Below are positions 51,633 to 60,842 of a stretch of DNA of 64,000 nucleotides, piece by piece. The stretch spans positions 1-64,000 of the forward strand of contig JAEWBY010000042.1 in the NCBI GenBank assembly GCA_023390905.1, read 5' to 3'. Within the stretch, counting starts at the first letter, position 1; the number at the start of each line of letters is the position of its first letter. Source of the DNA: Pseudomonadota bacterium (GTDB lineage Bacteria; Pseudomonadota; Gammaproteobacteria; Xanthomonadales; Xanthomonadaceae). Position numbers and translations under genes: made by a program. The notes below the pieces were generated by a model, which was not told where the DNA came from, did not search any database, and saw only the letters and a program-made list of their open reading frames with translations.

Positions 51633-52784
51633 ATGGGTCTTGTACAGGCAGTGGCAGGCGCGGTCGGTGGCGTACTGGCCGATCAATGGAAGGACTTCCA
51701 CACCGTGCCGGCGGGCTTGCCGGCGACGGCTGCGCTGTTCGCGGCGGTGCCGCGCGGCACCAACGCCGGGCGCGGTTCCAACACCAGCGCCTCGTCCCAC
51801 ATCATCAGCAATGGTTCCAAGATCGTTGTGCCCGAAGGCTACGGCCTGCTGCTGATGCAGGACGGCGCGATCACCGGTTTCGTCGCCGAGCCAGGCGGCT
51901 ACGAATGGCGGTCGGATGACCCTAATTCCGCATCGATCTTCGCCGGCGACGGACTGGTCAGTCTGTTGATTACGCAGAGCTGGGAGCGCTTCAAGTTCGG
52001 CGGCCAGCCGGGTTCGCAGCAGGCCGCGTTCTTCGTGTCGCTGAAGGAACTGCCGGACAACCGCTTCGGCACGCAGTCGGAAATCTACTGGGACGATGGC
52101 TTCCTCAATACGCAGGTCGGCGCGGTGACGCGTGGCTCGTACACGCTGAAGATCGTGGACCCGATCCTGTTCGTGAAGAACTTCGTGCCGGCGCGTTATC
52201 TGCAGCCGGGCCAGGTGTTCGACTTCACCGATCTCGACAACGCGGCGGCCAGCCAGTTGTTCAACGAAGTGGTGGGTTCACTCGCACCGGCATTTAGCCT
52301 GTACACGAATGATCCCGCCAAGGGCAACCGCATCACCAGGCTGCAGCAGGATTCGCTGGGGTTCGCGAAGAGTCTGTCCGATGCGGTGGAGCAGGCCTAC
52401 CAGTGGAATTCCGATCGCGGGCTGGCGATCGTCAAGACCGCGATCGTCTCGATCGAGTACGACGCGAACACGCGCGAACTGCTCAAGACCGTGCAGCGCG
52501 CCGATGCATTGTCCGGCGGACGCGGCAATTCCAATCTGCAGGCCAGCGTGGCGCAGGGCATCCAGTCCGCCGGCGAGAATGGCGGCGCCGCGGGGTTGGT
52601 CGGCCTGGGGATGGCCACGGGCATGGCCGGCGGCATCGGCAGCCTGCAGCAACCGGTGGCGCCGGCTGCGCCGGCGACCGAAGATCCGGTCGCGCGCCTG
52701 AAGCAGGCCAAGGAGATGCTCGACCTCGGCATCATCACCCAGGCCGACTACGACGCACTCAAGGCCAAGGCGCTCGGCCTGTAA
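51633..52784 (+). CDS. SPFH-domain protein with C-terminal SHOCT segment (YdjI-like)
   Basis: 383 residues from the ATG at 51633, after AAGGAGTGGTC. The N-terminus has an amphipathic start (MGLVQAVAGAVGGVLADQW), then a conserved VVPEGYGLLLMQDGAITGFV strand and an SPFH/virion-core-like domain (about 60-290). A Gly/Ala-rich linker ends in a SHOCT-like tail (DPVARLKQAKEMLDLGIITQ). SPFH proteins organise membranes. The next gene encodes a double zinc-ribbon protein, as in the B. subtilis pspA-ydjGHI locus. Confidence 0.87.
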   Translation: MGLVQAVAGAVGGVLADQWKDFHTVPAGLPATAALFAAVPRGTNAGRGSNTSASSHIISNGSKIVVPEGYGLLLMQDGAITGFVAEPGGYEWRSDDPNSASIFAGDGLVSLLITQSWERFKFGGQPGSQQAAFFVSLKELPDNRFGTQSEIYWDDGFLNTQVGAVTRGSYTLKIVDPILFVKNFVPARYLQPGQVFDFTDLDNAAASQLFNEVVGSLAPAFSLYTNDPAKGNRITRLQQDSLGFAKSLSDAVEQAYQWNSDRGLAIVKTAIVSIEYDANTRELLKTVQRADALSGGRGNSNLQASVAQGIQSAGENGGAAGLVGLGMATGMAGGIGSLQQPVAPAAPATEDPVARLKQAKEMLDLGIITQADYDALKAKALGL

Positions 52785-52802
52785 CGCGCGCACGACGCGA
52801 TC

Positions 52803-54119
52803 ATGTCCGATCCGAAAACTCCGCCGCCCTTGCCGGCGGCGCCCGTCACCGGTCCGGGTTCGCCCCGCGACGTGCCACCGTTGCCGGGGCGGTTCCCGGT
52901 GGATCCTTCGACATTGCCCGAGGCCATCCGCGACGAATTGCAGGCGCCGGATCCGGTCGCGCTGGACATGTCGGCGGCCGAGCTGAAAGACGGCTTGAAC
53001 CGCTGCCCGCGCTGCGGGGCCACCGACATCCGCCACAAGCTCGGCACCGATGTGCTGGTCTGCCAGTACTGCCGGCACGAATGGCAGGGCGCGCGGATTG
53101 AAGAGGCATTCGGCCTGGGCGCAGGCATCGGCCAGCTGCGCGGCACGATCATCGCTTCGGGCGCACGCGACATCGATCCGTCCGCCGCCAGCCTGATGAG
53201 CTTCAAGTGCAGCGGCTGCGGCGCGGAGGTCACGGTCAACACCGAGAGCACGATGACCGCGCGCTGCCACTGGTGTCGCCACGTGTTCGGCGTGAACGAA
53301 CAGGTCGACAACGGCGCGGTGCCCGATGCGGTGTTGCCTTTCCACATCGGCAAGGACGATGCAGTCGCGCGCATCCGCCAGTTCGTCGACAAGCGGCGCT
53401 TGTTCGCGCTCAAGGCATTCAAGGAGCAGTTCTCGCCGGAGAACGTGGTCGGCGTCTACCTGCCCTACATGATCGTCGACGGCAATGCGAGCGCGCGCGT
53501 GGCCGGACACGGTGAAATCAAGACGCGCGAATACACCCGCGGCACCGGCGACAAGCGCAAGACCTATTACGATGCCGACGTGTACCGGATCGAACGCCAG
53601 GTCGATTTCACCGTCGACGATCTGCCGCTGGAATCTTCGGCCGAACGCGGCAACCTCGATACGCGCATCAACACCCACAACATCATCAACGCGATCCAGC
53701 CCTTCGACACCAAGAACGCGCTGAAATGGAACGCGTCCTACCTGCTGGGCTTCAGTTCGGAGAAGCGCAACCTCGATGTCGAACGCATGCGTCCGCGACT
53801 GGAGGACCAGTTGCTTTCGATCGCGCGATCGCAGGTGGAAAGTTCGGTGCGGCGCTACGATCGCGGCGTGCGCTGGGAACGCGAGCACCTGGAAGTCCAC
53901 GGCTCGCGCTGGGTGTCGATGTACCTGCCGGTGTGGCTGTACTCGTATCACCAGCCCGGCCGCAACGGCGGCATGCTGCACTACATCGCGGTCAACGGCC
54001 GCACCGGTGAGACCATGGGCAGCGTGCCGGTGCAGCAATGGAAGCTGCTGCTGGCCGCGCTCACCACCGGCACGCTGATCGAATCCCTCGTCCTCTGGTT
54101 CCTGGTGGTGGCCTCGTGA
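52803..54119 (+). CDS. double zinc-ribbon protein with C-terminal membrane anchor
   Basis: 438 residues. After a Pro-rich N-terminus come two zinc ribbons: CPRCGATDIRHKLG ... CQYCRHEW (about 74-98) and CSGCGAEVTVNTEST ... CHWCRHVF (about 137-162). A beta-rich central domain follows (VYLPYMIVDGNASARVAGHG). One hydrophobic helix lies at the very end (LLAALTTGTLIESLVLWFLV). It starts 18 bp after the SPFH gene. Function unknown; it is likely to act with the SPFH protein at the membrane. Confidence 0.85.
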   Translation: MSDPKTPPPLPAAPVTGPGSPRDVPPLPGRFPVDPSTLPEAIRDELQAPDPVALDMSAAELKDGLNRCPRCGATDIRHKLGTDVLVCQYCRHEWQGARIEEAFGLGAGIGQLRGTIIASGARDIDPSAASLMSFKCSGCGAEVTVNTESTMTARCHWCRHVFGVNEQVDNGAVPDAVLPFHIGKDDAVARIRQFVDKRRLFALKAFKEQFSPENVVGVYLPYMIVDGNASARVAGHGEIKTREYTRGTGDKRKTYYDADVYRIERQVDFTVDDLPLESSAERGNLDTRINTHNIINAIQPFDTKNALKWNASYLLGFSSEKRNLDVERMRPRLEDQLLSIARSQVESSVRRYDRGVRWEREHLEVHGSRWVSMYLPVWLYSYHQPGRNGGMLHYIAVNGRTGETMGSVPVQQWKLLLAALTTGTLIESLVLWFLVVAS

Positions 54120-54364
54120 GCGATGACAATGGCCTCTGGCTGCTGGCAGCCGGCCCTCTCGGTGCGACCGCGCTCTACTGGGCGCTGTACCGCTACTACC
54201 GCAACACCGACAAGTCGCATGCGTTCGAGCGGGAAACGACGATCGAAGCCAAACCGGTGACCGGTTCGGACACCCGGGTCGATACCGTCATCGGCACGCG
54301 CGAAACCCGCATCCGCGGCGACAACGTGCATGAATACCGCACGCGCGTGCAGCGCGACGAATGA
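54116..54364 (+). CDS. small single-pass membrane protein, 82 aa
   Basis: 82 residues from a GTG at 54116 that overlaps the stop of the zinc-ribbon gene (GTGA). One membrane helix (LWLLAAGPLGATALYWALYR, about 7-26) is followed by a polar Thr/Arg-rich tail. No family recognised. Coupling to the zinc-ribbon gene suggests a third subunit of the same membrane complex. Confidence 0.72.
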   Translation: MSDDNGLWLLAAGPLGATALYWALYRYYRNTDKSHAFERETTIEAKPVTGSDTRVDTVIGTRETRIRGDNVHEYRTRVQRDE

Positions 54365-54474
54365 GGGCGCTTCAGCCCGCCCGCGGCATGCGCAGATCCG
54401 TTGTCATGAAGCGATGAGGCACGCTGACTGATCGCGTGACGGCGCGCTTTGCGCTCGGAAGCACCGAGTGTCGA

Positions 54475-54837
54475 TCAGCTTTGGTGTGGCGTGCGAGCCG
54501 GACCGTGGCGCACGCGCCTGATCCACGGCGCCAGCAGACCGAGCCACTGTGGCTTCCAGGCCAGCGCGAACGCCGTCAGCAGTGCCGCGCCAGCGAGCGT
54601 CATCACCCACACCAGCACGGCCATCGTGGCGTGATCGACGATCAGGCAGAGCACGAGCGCGACGAGCAATGCACCGCCCCCGATCGCGCGAAGCAGGCGC
54701 GAGGTCGCCGAAGTGGAGGAATGGCCCCAGGCCTGCCGTGCATGCACCTGCATCGAAAGGGCCAGCCAGCCCATGCCGAGCACGCTCGACACCCATGCAC
54801 CCGCCAACAACCAGCCGGCAATGGCGGCCTCAGACAC
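54475..54837 (-). CDS. DUF3325 family membrane protein
   Basis: 120 residues from a GTG at 54837 with GGAGG six bases upstream. Four membrane helices are visible, including WLLAGAWVSSVLGMGWLALS and MAVLVWVMTLAGAALLTAFA. The gene overlaps the end of the PepSY gene by eight bases. DUF3325 proteins accompany siderophore receptor and PepSY genes; function not established. Confidence 0.82.
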   Translation of the reverse strand: MSEAAIAGWLLAGAWVSSVLGMGWLALSMQVHARQAWGHSSTSATSRLLRAIGGGALLVALVLCLIVDHATMAVLVWVMTLAGAALLTAFALAWKPQWLGLLAPWIRRVRHGPARTPHQS

Positions 54838-56497
54838 GCGCGGCCTCCGGTGTCGCGACAGGCGTGCGCGCCACGGCCGCACGCCGCTTCAGTCGACCCG
54901 CCGCGATGCAGGCGATCGCCGCGCTGGCCAGCAGGAACAGATCGATGCCCGCGACCGGCCAGTACCTGGCGTCCAGCGTGCGCAGCAGGTGATCACCGGT
55001 GGTGATCCAGTTGAGCAGCACGGCCGCGAAAGCGAATGCCGCGATCGCGATGCACTGTTCGCGCCATGCGGGATTGGTGAGGCCACGCGATACCGGCGCG
55101 CTGCGCCACCCGGCGTGGACCAGCGCCAGCGCCCACGTGCCCCAGAATGCATAACGTTCCCAGTCGCCGCGCGCCGGCAGGTCTTCCGGCAACACGCGGT
55201 TGGCGATGAGGATGCCCAGCGTCGCCAGCACCATGCCGGTCACCGTGGTCACCGCGAGGGCATCGACGATGCGCGCGCCCTGGCTTCCCTGCAGCGCGTG
55301 CTGTCGCTTGCGCTTCTCGACGAAGAAGATGAAGCCGGTCGCGATGCAGACCGCACCGGCCAGCCCGCCCAGCACATAGAGCCAGCGCAGCAGCCAATGG
55401 CGGAAGTGCTGCAGATGCAGACCGGTCAGGAACTCGTTGACGCGCGCGGTTGCCGTGGCGGGCGGATCTTCGCGGATCAGTTCACCGGTGGCGGCCTTGA
55501 AATGGATGCCGTCCCCGACCAGCGCGATGCGATCGGTGCCGGCGCGATACACGCTGACATAGCCATTGGCATCGCCGACGTGCTGCAGCACGAGGAAGCC
55601 GACGTCGCCGGCCTTGTCCCTGGCTTTCCAGCGACGCTGCGCTTCGGCCACCATCGCATCCACCGAGGCCAGCCCGGCCGGAACGCCGGCGCGCTCATGC
55701 GGCAGACCGGTTTCCCGCGCTTCGATCTGCGCATGCAGGTCGTGCAGTTCATGCAGCTGCGTGTGGCCGACGGGGAAGTAGTACGTGCCGGCGAAAATGA
55801 TCAAGCCGGTCAGCGCGAAGAAGAAATGGAACGGCAGCGCCACCACGCCCGTGAGGTTGTGCAGGTCCAGCACGCTGCGCAGCCGCGCCTTGTCGGGCCT
55901 GAAGGTGAAGAACTCGCGGAACAGCTTGCGATGCATCACCACGCCGCTGACCAGCGCGGCCAGCATGACCAGTGCGGAGAATCCGACGATGAAGAAGCCG
56001 AGGTTCTTCCAGTCCAGCGTCAGGCTGTAGTGCATCGGATAGAAGAATCCGCTGCCGATCTTGAGGCGATCATCGGGCAGCGGTTTGCCATCGCGCGGAT
56101 CGATCGTGCCATAGGCCCAGATCACCTCTTCCGGATCCTTCGACTTCGGCACGTCGTAGCTGGCATACAGCGCCAGCACCGGATCGCGGTGGGTGGTGTA
56201 GGCGCTCCAGTTGACCACCGTGTCGAAGCGTCGCGGCATCTCGCCGTTGACGCGGGGACGCAGCGCTTCCACCGCGTCCTGCGTCGGCTGCATGCGTTCG
56301 AAGGCCGGGCGCAGCACCTGTTCGAACGAGGGCATCGGCTGTGGCTCGATGCGCGTGGCGGGAATGGCCCAGCGATCGATCTCGCGATCGAACACCGACA
56401 GCGCACCGAAGAAGAATGCGGCCATCAGCACGAAGCCGAGCACCAGCCCGAACCACGTATGCAGCCATGCCATCGATTGCCGGAAGCTCTGCAACAT
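54830..56497 (-). CDS. PepSY-TM domain membrane protein, iron-siderophore reductase type
   Basis: 555 residues with about five to seven membrane helices, including an opening MAWLHTWFGLVLGFVLMAAF and LGFFIVGFSALVMLAALVSG. Membrane histidines (MAWLHTWFG, VMHRKLF, LDLHNLTGV, PFHFFFALTG) may bind heme. PepSY-TM proteins next to siderophore receptors are thought to reduce ferric siderophore in the inner membrane. It is the third gene of the receptor operon. Confidence 0.9.
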   Translation of the reverse strand: MLQSFRQSMAWLHTWFGLVLGFVLMAAFFFGALSVFDREIDRWAIPATRIEPQPMPSFEQVLRPAFERMQPTQDAVEALRPRVNGEMPRRFDTVVNWSAYTTHRDPVLALYASYDVPKSKDPEEVIWAYGTIDPRDGKPLPDDRLKIGSGFFYPMHYSLTLDWKNLGFFIVGFSALVMLAALVSGVVMHRKLFREFFTFRPDKARLRSVLDLHNLTGVVALPFHFFFALTGLIIFAGTYYFPVGHTQLHELHDLHAQIEARETGLPHERAGVPAGLASVDAMVAEAQRRWKARDKAGDVGFLVLQHVGDANGYVSVYRAGTDRIALVGDGIHFKAATGELIREDPPATATARVNEFLTGLHLQHFRHWLLRWLYVLGGLAGAVCIATGFIFFVEKRKRQHALQGSQGARIVDALAVTTVTGMVLATLGILIANRVLPEDLPARGDWERYAFWGTWALALVHAGWRSAPVSRGLTNPAWREQCIAIAAFAFAAVLLNWITTGDHLLRTLDARYWPVAGIDLFLLASAAIACIAAGRLKRRAAVARTPVATPEAARV

Positions 56498-56510
56498 GAT
56501 CGATTCCGCC

Positions 56511-56828
56511 TCAGATCAGCAACGATTGCACGCAGGATGCGACAGCGGTGAGCGCCGCTCCGCCGCCGAGCAGCACCAGCCACACGCGCACCAGGCGGCG
56601 CGAGGCGATCGCCCACAGGAATACCGCCAGATACGCCAGCAGTCCAATGACGGCGCCGAGGAATTCGGCGTCATGGAAATCCAGCTTCGCGGCGAAAAGG
56701 GCGCTGGTGAGCGCGGACACCACGCCCCAGGCGAACACGTAGCCACCGATCACGGCGGCGCCCACGCGCGCGGCGACGTGCAATCGCCGGTGGCGCGTGA
56801 CGGTGGGGAATGCGTGCGTACGGGACAT
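56511..56828 (-). CDS. DUF3649 family membrane protein (iron uptake-associated)
   Basis: 105 residues with three membrane helices (VGAAVIGGYVFAWGVVSALT, FLGAVIGLLAYLAVFLWAI, VWLVLLGGGAALTAVASC). DUF3649-type proteins recur between TonB receptor and PepSY genes in iron-uptake operons. Short gaps on both sides (37 and 13 bp) support cotranscription. Molecular role unknown. Confidence 0.82.
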   Translation of the reverse strand: MSRTHAFPTVTRHRRLHVAARVGAAVIGGYVFAWGVVSALTSALFAAKLDFHDAEFLGAVIGLLAYLAVFLWAIASRRLVRVWLVLLGGGAALTAVASCVQSLLI

Positions 56829-56865
56829 GGCGTCAGCTGGTGTCTCTGCGCGGAGGGGATGGTCT

Positions 56866-59022
56866 TCAGAACCGCCAGTTCAGACTGAGCGTGTAGTTGC
56901 GCGGCGCACCGTAGTAGCCGCTGTACCGCAGCGTGTTGATGTACTTCTCGTCCGCCAGGTTGTTGACGTTCAGGCGCAGCGTGGCGTTCGGCACGAAGTC
57001 CCAGGCGACGAACCCGTTGAGCACTGCGTAGCTGTCCTGGCGAACGACGAAGCCGCTGCTTTCGGTGTTGAAGATATCGCTCTGCCAGCGCCCGCCGATG
57101 CCGTACGACAGCGCGGCATAGCCCGGCGCGCGCGCGCTCAGGATCAGGTTGGCCGAGCGACGCGGCACCCACGGATAGGTGTCATCGCCATTGAGGCCAT
57201 CCATCTTCGCGGCGGTGTAGCCGAATACCAGATCCACCTCATCGTTGAGCTTGCCGACCGCTTCGAACTCCACGCCCTTGGACTTGACGTCGACCGGCGC
57301 ATAGATGGTCTGGCCGAACTCGTTGTACTGGCCGGTCGGCGTGGCCAGGCCCTGCTGATCGGCCTTGAACAGCGCCAGCGTGGTGAGCAGGCGGCCGCCC
57401 AGCCACTCGGCCTTGACGCCGATCTCGTAGTTCACGCCCTGGCTTGCATCGAGATAGCGATCGTTCTCGTCCACCTGATCCTGGGGCTGGTAGATGTCGG
57501 AGTAGCTGACGTAACCGAGCACCCGGTCGGTGAAATCGAAGGTCAGGCCCGCGTAGGGACTGGTGTGGCTGGTGGTCTGATCGAACGTCAGTGCATACGA
57601 CCTGCCGTCGCGACGGTACTGCGCGTAGTTGGCGCCGAGGACGGCGTTGAACCGTTCCGTGAACGAAATCCGGGTCGCACCATAAGCGCGCTTCAGGTGC
57701 TGGTTGAGCACCGAGTAGAGCGTGGGCGCGCTCCATGCCGGTTCGGCGATCGCGTCGGTCGGATACGGGAACGGCGGCAGCGCACCCCAGGCCGGCGAGG
57801 ATCCATCAGCCGCCAGCTCCCAGCCGCGCGATTCGCCGCGCGACACGCTCGCGCCCAGCATGATCTGCTGATCGCGCCCGAACATCTGGAAATGACCATC
57901 GAGCGTGATCGCACCCAGATGCGCATCGGATTTGTCGATGCCGCCCCACGGGTAGCCGACCAGACCGAGTCCGGTTTCCGGATCAAGACCTGCACCGGAT
58001 CCGTCGTAGGCGTAGAACATGCGCTCGTCGCCATCGGCGCGGCGGTAGTTGTACGAAGCCTTGAGCTGCCAGTCGGCGCCAAGCCGATGGGTGTATTCGA
58101 TGAAGCCGGTCTGGTCGGTGGTGTTCCAGTAGGTCCAGTCCAGCGTGGTGGTGGCGTTGCGCGGCCATTCGTTCTGCGTGCCGTCGCTGTTCATGAACAC
58201 CAGCGCGCCCCACATGATGCCGTCCGACTCCGCACGCTGATGCGAGTAGCCGATGGTCAGCGTGCCGTTCTCGCCGATCTGTCCATCGATCACGCCATAG
58301 ACATAGTTGCGGTTGTTCTGGTTGCCCCGGAGCCAGGATTCGCCATCCTGGTGCGCGGCGACCACGCGGCCGGCCCAGGTGCCGTCGGCGTTGAAGGGCG
58401 TCGAATAGTCCGCTTCGGCGCGCATCGTGTTCCATGATCCATGACTCAGGCCGAATGCCGCCTGCGGTTCGTTGGTCGGTCGCTTGCGCACGTAGTTGAT
58501 CGTGCCGGCGGCATTGCCGACGCCGGTCAACAGGCCATTCGCGCCGCGGATGACTTCGACCTTCTCGTAGCCGTACGTATCCATCGCGCCGGTGGCCACG
58601 CCCCAACTGTTGGGCATGCCGATGCCGTCGATCTGGGTGTTGAGGATGTCGAACCCGCGCGCGCTGTAGCTGGTGCGATTGGTTTCCCATTCGTCCACGC
58701 GAACGCCGGTGGCCAGGCGCAGGGCCTCGTTGACGCTGTTGGCGCCGAACTGCTGCATGTGTTCGCGGCTGACCACGCTGATCGATTGCGGCGTGTCCTT
58801 GATGTCCAGATCCAGATTGGTGGCGCCATTGCTGACGCGTTCGGCGCGCTGCGCGACCACCAGCACGGTGTCCAGATCGGTGGCGGCGTCGGCCGCCGTG
58901 GTTGAAACGCCGGGGGAGGCGTCCTGCAGCGCGGCGCTGGCGAGGACCGGGGCGCCGGTCAGTGCAATCGCCAGGGACAGGGCGGCAGTGCGGGATCTGG
59001 AAAGCGGACGCGTGGAATGCAT
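56866..59022 (-). CDS. TonB-dependent siderophore receptor
   Basis: 718 residues, typical for FhuE/FpvA-type receptors. A signal peptide (ALSLAIALTGAPVLASA) precedes a possible TonB-box region (LDTVLVVAQR) and the plug (about 60-185, with TPQSISVVSREHMQQFG and YEKVEVIRGANGLLTG). The 22-strand barrel ends with the expected aromatic residue (YTLSLNWRF). No extra N-terminal signalling domain is visible, and no sigma/anti-sigma pair is nearby. The siderophore is unknown. It heads a four-gene iron operon behind a Fur box. Confidence 0.95.
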   Translation of the reverse strand: MHSTRPLSRSRTAALSLAIALTGAPVLASAALQDASPGVSTTAADAATDLDTVLVVAQRAERVSNGATNLDLDIKDTPQSISVVSREHMQQFGANSVNEALRLATGVRVDEWETNRTSYSARGFDILNTQIDGIGMPNSWGVATGAMDTYGYEKVEVIRGANGLLTGVGNAAGTINYVRKRPTNEPQAAFGLSHGSWNTMRAEADYSTPFNADGTWAGRVVAAHQDGESWLRGNQNNRNYVYGVIDGQIGENGTLTIGYSHQRAESDGIMWGALVFMNSDGTQNEWPRNATTTLDWTYWNTTDQTGFIEYTHRLGADWQLKASYNYRRADGDERMFYAYDGSGAGLDPETGLGLVGYPWGGIDKSDAHLGAITLDGHFQMFGRDQQIMLGASVSRGESRGWELAADGSSPAWGALPPFPYPTDAIAEPAWSAPTLYSVLNQHLKRAYGATRISFTERFNAVLGANYAQYRRDGRSYALTFDQTTSHTSPYAGLTFDFTDRVLGYVSYSDIYQPQDQVDENDRYLDASQGVNYEIGVKAEWLGGRLLTTLALFKADQQGLATPTGQYNEFGQTIYAPVDVKSKGVEFEAVGKLNDEVDLVFGYTAAKMDGLNGDDTYPWVPRRSANLILSARAPGYAALSYGIGGRWQSDIFNTESSGFVVRQDSYAVLNGFVAWDFVPNATLRLNVNNLADEKYINTLRYSGYYGAPRNYTLSLNWRF

Positions 59023-59121
59023 GGAAGTGCCGACAAGTGGAAGGAGCGCGCAACGCGCACACGGCTGCCGCGTCGATGACGCGGGCCATGTGCGGCCTCG
59101 AAGGCGCTGACGGCGCTTATT

Positions 59122-59142
59122 AAATGCGAATGAGTCGCATTT
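59122..59142. promoter_or_regulatory. Fur box
   Basis: AAATGCGA-ATGAG-TCGCATTT: 8-bp arms in perfect dyad, with the AATGNGAATNATTCNCATT form of gammaproteobacterial Fur boxes. It stands about 100 bp before the siderophore-receptor start, beside TTATTAAATG, an AT-rich promoter-like stretch. Confidence 0.82.
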
Positions 59143-59148
59143 TGCAAC

Positions 59149-60807
59149 TCACGGAGCGATCTTCTGCTTGAGCCCGCGCGCGAGGGGAAGCGGCAAGCCG
59201 GGCATCGAACGCAGCAGCCACGGCAGCACGCGGCGCTTCGCGCCCGAGAGCGATTCGGGAACGATCGCCTCGATCAGATGGGGGCCGGGCATCGCCAACG
59301 CGTATTCCAGCGCCTTGATCAGTTCCCCGGACGTGCGCACGCGTACGCCATGCACCCCCATTCCCTGCGCAAGCTGGGCGAAATTCACCGTCGGGCCGCC
59401 CAGGTCCAGTTGCGATCGCGCCTTGGCGCCGACCCGCTCGGCCCCGACGCGTTCGAGCTCGATGTTGAGCACCGAATAGGACGCGTTGTTGAAGATGATC
59501 GAGGTGACGTCGAGTCGCTCGCGCGCCATCGTCCACAACGCCTGGATCGTATACATCGAGGTGCCGTCGCCGATGAGCGCGATCACCGGCCGTCGCGGGC
59601 AGGCGATGGCCGCACCGATTGCATTGGGCAACCCCTGTCCGATGGCGCCGCCGGTCAGGGTCAGCAGATCGTGGCGCAGCGAACCGGCCGTCATCACCGG
59701 CAGCATCAAGCCGGACGTGATCGATTCGTCGATGAGGATCGCGTGCTCCGGCAACATGTGGCCGACCGCCTTGCAGACCTTGGCGGCGGTGAGCCGGCCG
59801 CGCGGCAGCGCCGGGGGCCGGGCGGGCTGCAACGCCGGCGTCGCATCCGCCGCGCCGATGGCATCGACCAGTTTCTCCAGGCTTTGCACCGCATCCTGCG
59901 CGGGGCTCGCCAGCGTGTGGATCCGGCACGAGGCGGGCGTCAGTTCACTGGGCTTGCCGGGATACGCGAAGAACGACACGGGCTCCTTGGCGTCGACCAG
60001 CACCAGGTGTTGGAGATCGGCCAGTTGCACGCTCGCCAGTTCGGCCAGATAGGCGATGCGTTCGACCGGCGGCAAGCCCGCGCCACGCTCGATGCGCGTG
60101 GGAAAGGTCTCGGCGAACACCTTCACGCCGCTGTGCGCGGCGATGCGGGCCGCGGCGATCAAGGCGGGTTCGCGCAACGCGCGGCCACCGAGCAGCAACG
60201 CGGTCGGAGCGCCGGAACCGATCGCATCGGCCACGGCCGCAACCACCGTGTCGGACGCCACGTCCGCGGCGGGACGCGGGGGTGCGATCGCCGGCTGTCC
60301 ACCCTCACCCCAAGACACATCCGCCGGGAGGATCAGCGTCGCCACCTGGCCGGGCAGGCCCTGCGCCGCGGCGATGGCATCGAGCGCATCGCCACTCAGT
60401 CCGGCCGTGCTGCGCGAAGTGCGCACGAAACCGGGCGATACGTTGCGCGCAACCGTTTCGATGTCCGACTGCAACTGCGCGTCGTACTGCACGTGGTGGG
60501 TCGCGTGGTCGCCGACGATGTTGACCACGGACACCTTGGCCTTGCGGGCGTTGTGCAGGTTCGCCAGACCATTGCCGAGTCCGCAGCCCAGATGCAGCAG
60601 CGTGGCCGCGGGCTTGTCGGCCATGCGCGCGTAGCCGTCGGCCGCGCCGGTGGCGACGCCTTCGAACAGCGTCAGCACCGCGCGCATGTCCGGCTCGCCG
60701 TCGAGCGCCGCCACGAAATGCATCTCGCTGGTGCCTGGATTGGTGAAGCAGACTTCGATGCCTGCATCCACCAGTGTCTTCATCAATGCCTGTGCGCCGT
60801 TGGTCAT
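59149..60807 (-). CDS. thiamine-diphosphate-dependent decarboxylase/acetolactate-synthase-like enzyme
   Basis: 552 residues. The three-domain ThDP fold is clear: N-terminal PYR domain with the catalytic Glu in LTLFEGVATGAADGYARM, a central domain, and the PP domain with GDGTSMYTIQALWTMARE followed by FNN. Sequence resembles acetolactate synthase large-subunit-like and benzoylformate-decarboxylase-like proteins; the central FAD-binding features of true acetolactate synthases are not evident. No ilvN-type small subunit is nearby. It lies 35 bp after the flavin dehydrogenase gene and is probably cotranscribed. Confidence 0.88.
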   Translation of the reverse strand: MTNGAQALMKTLVDAGIEVCFTNPGTSEMHFVAALDGEPDMRAVLTLFEGVATGAADGYARMADKPAATLLHLGCGLGNGLANLHNARKAKVSVVNIVGDHATHHVQYDAQLQSDIETVARNVSPGFVRTSRSTAGLSGDALDAIAAAQGLPGQVATLILPADVSWGEGGQPAIAPPRPAADVASDTVVAAVADAIGSGAPTALLLGGRALREPALIAAARIAAHSGVKVFAETFPTRIERGAGLPPVERIAYLAELASVQLADLQHLVLVDAKEPVSFFAYPGKPSELTPASCRIHTLASPAQDAVQSLEKLVDAIGAADATPALQPARPPALPRGRLTAAKVCKAVGHMLPEHAILIDESITSGLMLPVMTAGSLRHDLLTLTGGAIGQGLPNAIGAAIACPRRPVIALIGDGTSMYTIQALWTMARERLDVTSIIFNNASYSVLNIELERVGAERVGAKARSQLDLGGPTVNFAQLAQGMGVHGVRVRTSGELIKALEYALAMPGPHLIEAIVPESLSGAKRRVLPWLLRSMPGLPLPLARGLKQKIAP

Positions 60808-60842
60808 GCGTATTTCCCGGATTCAGAGCGTGGCGGTCCGCT

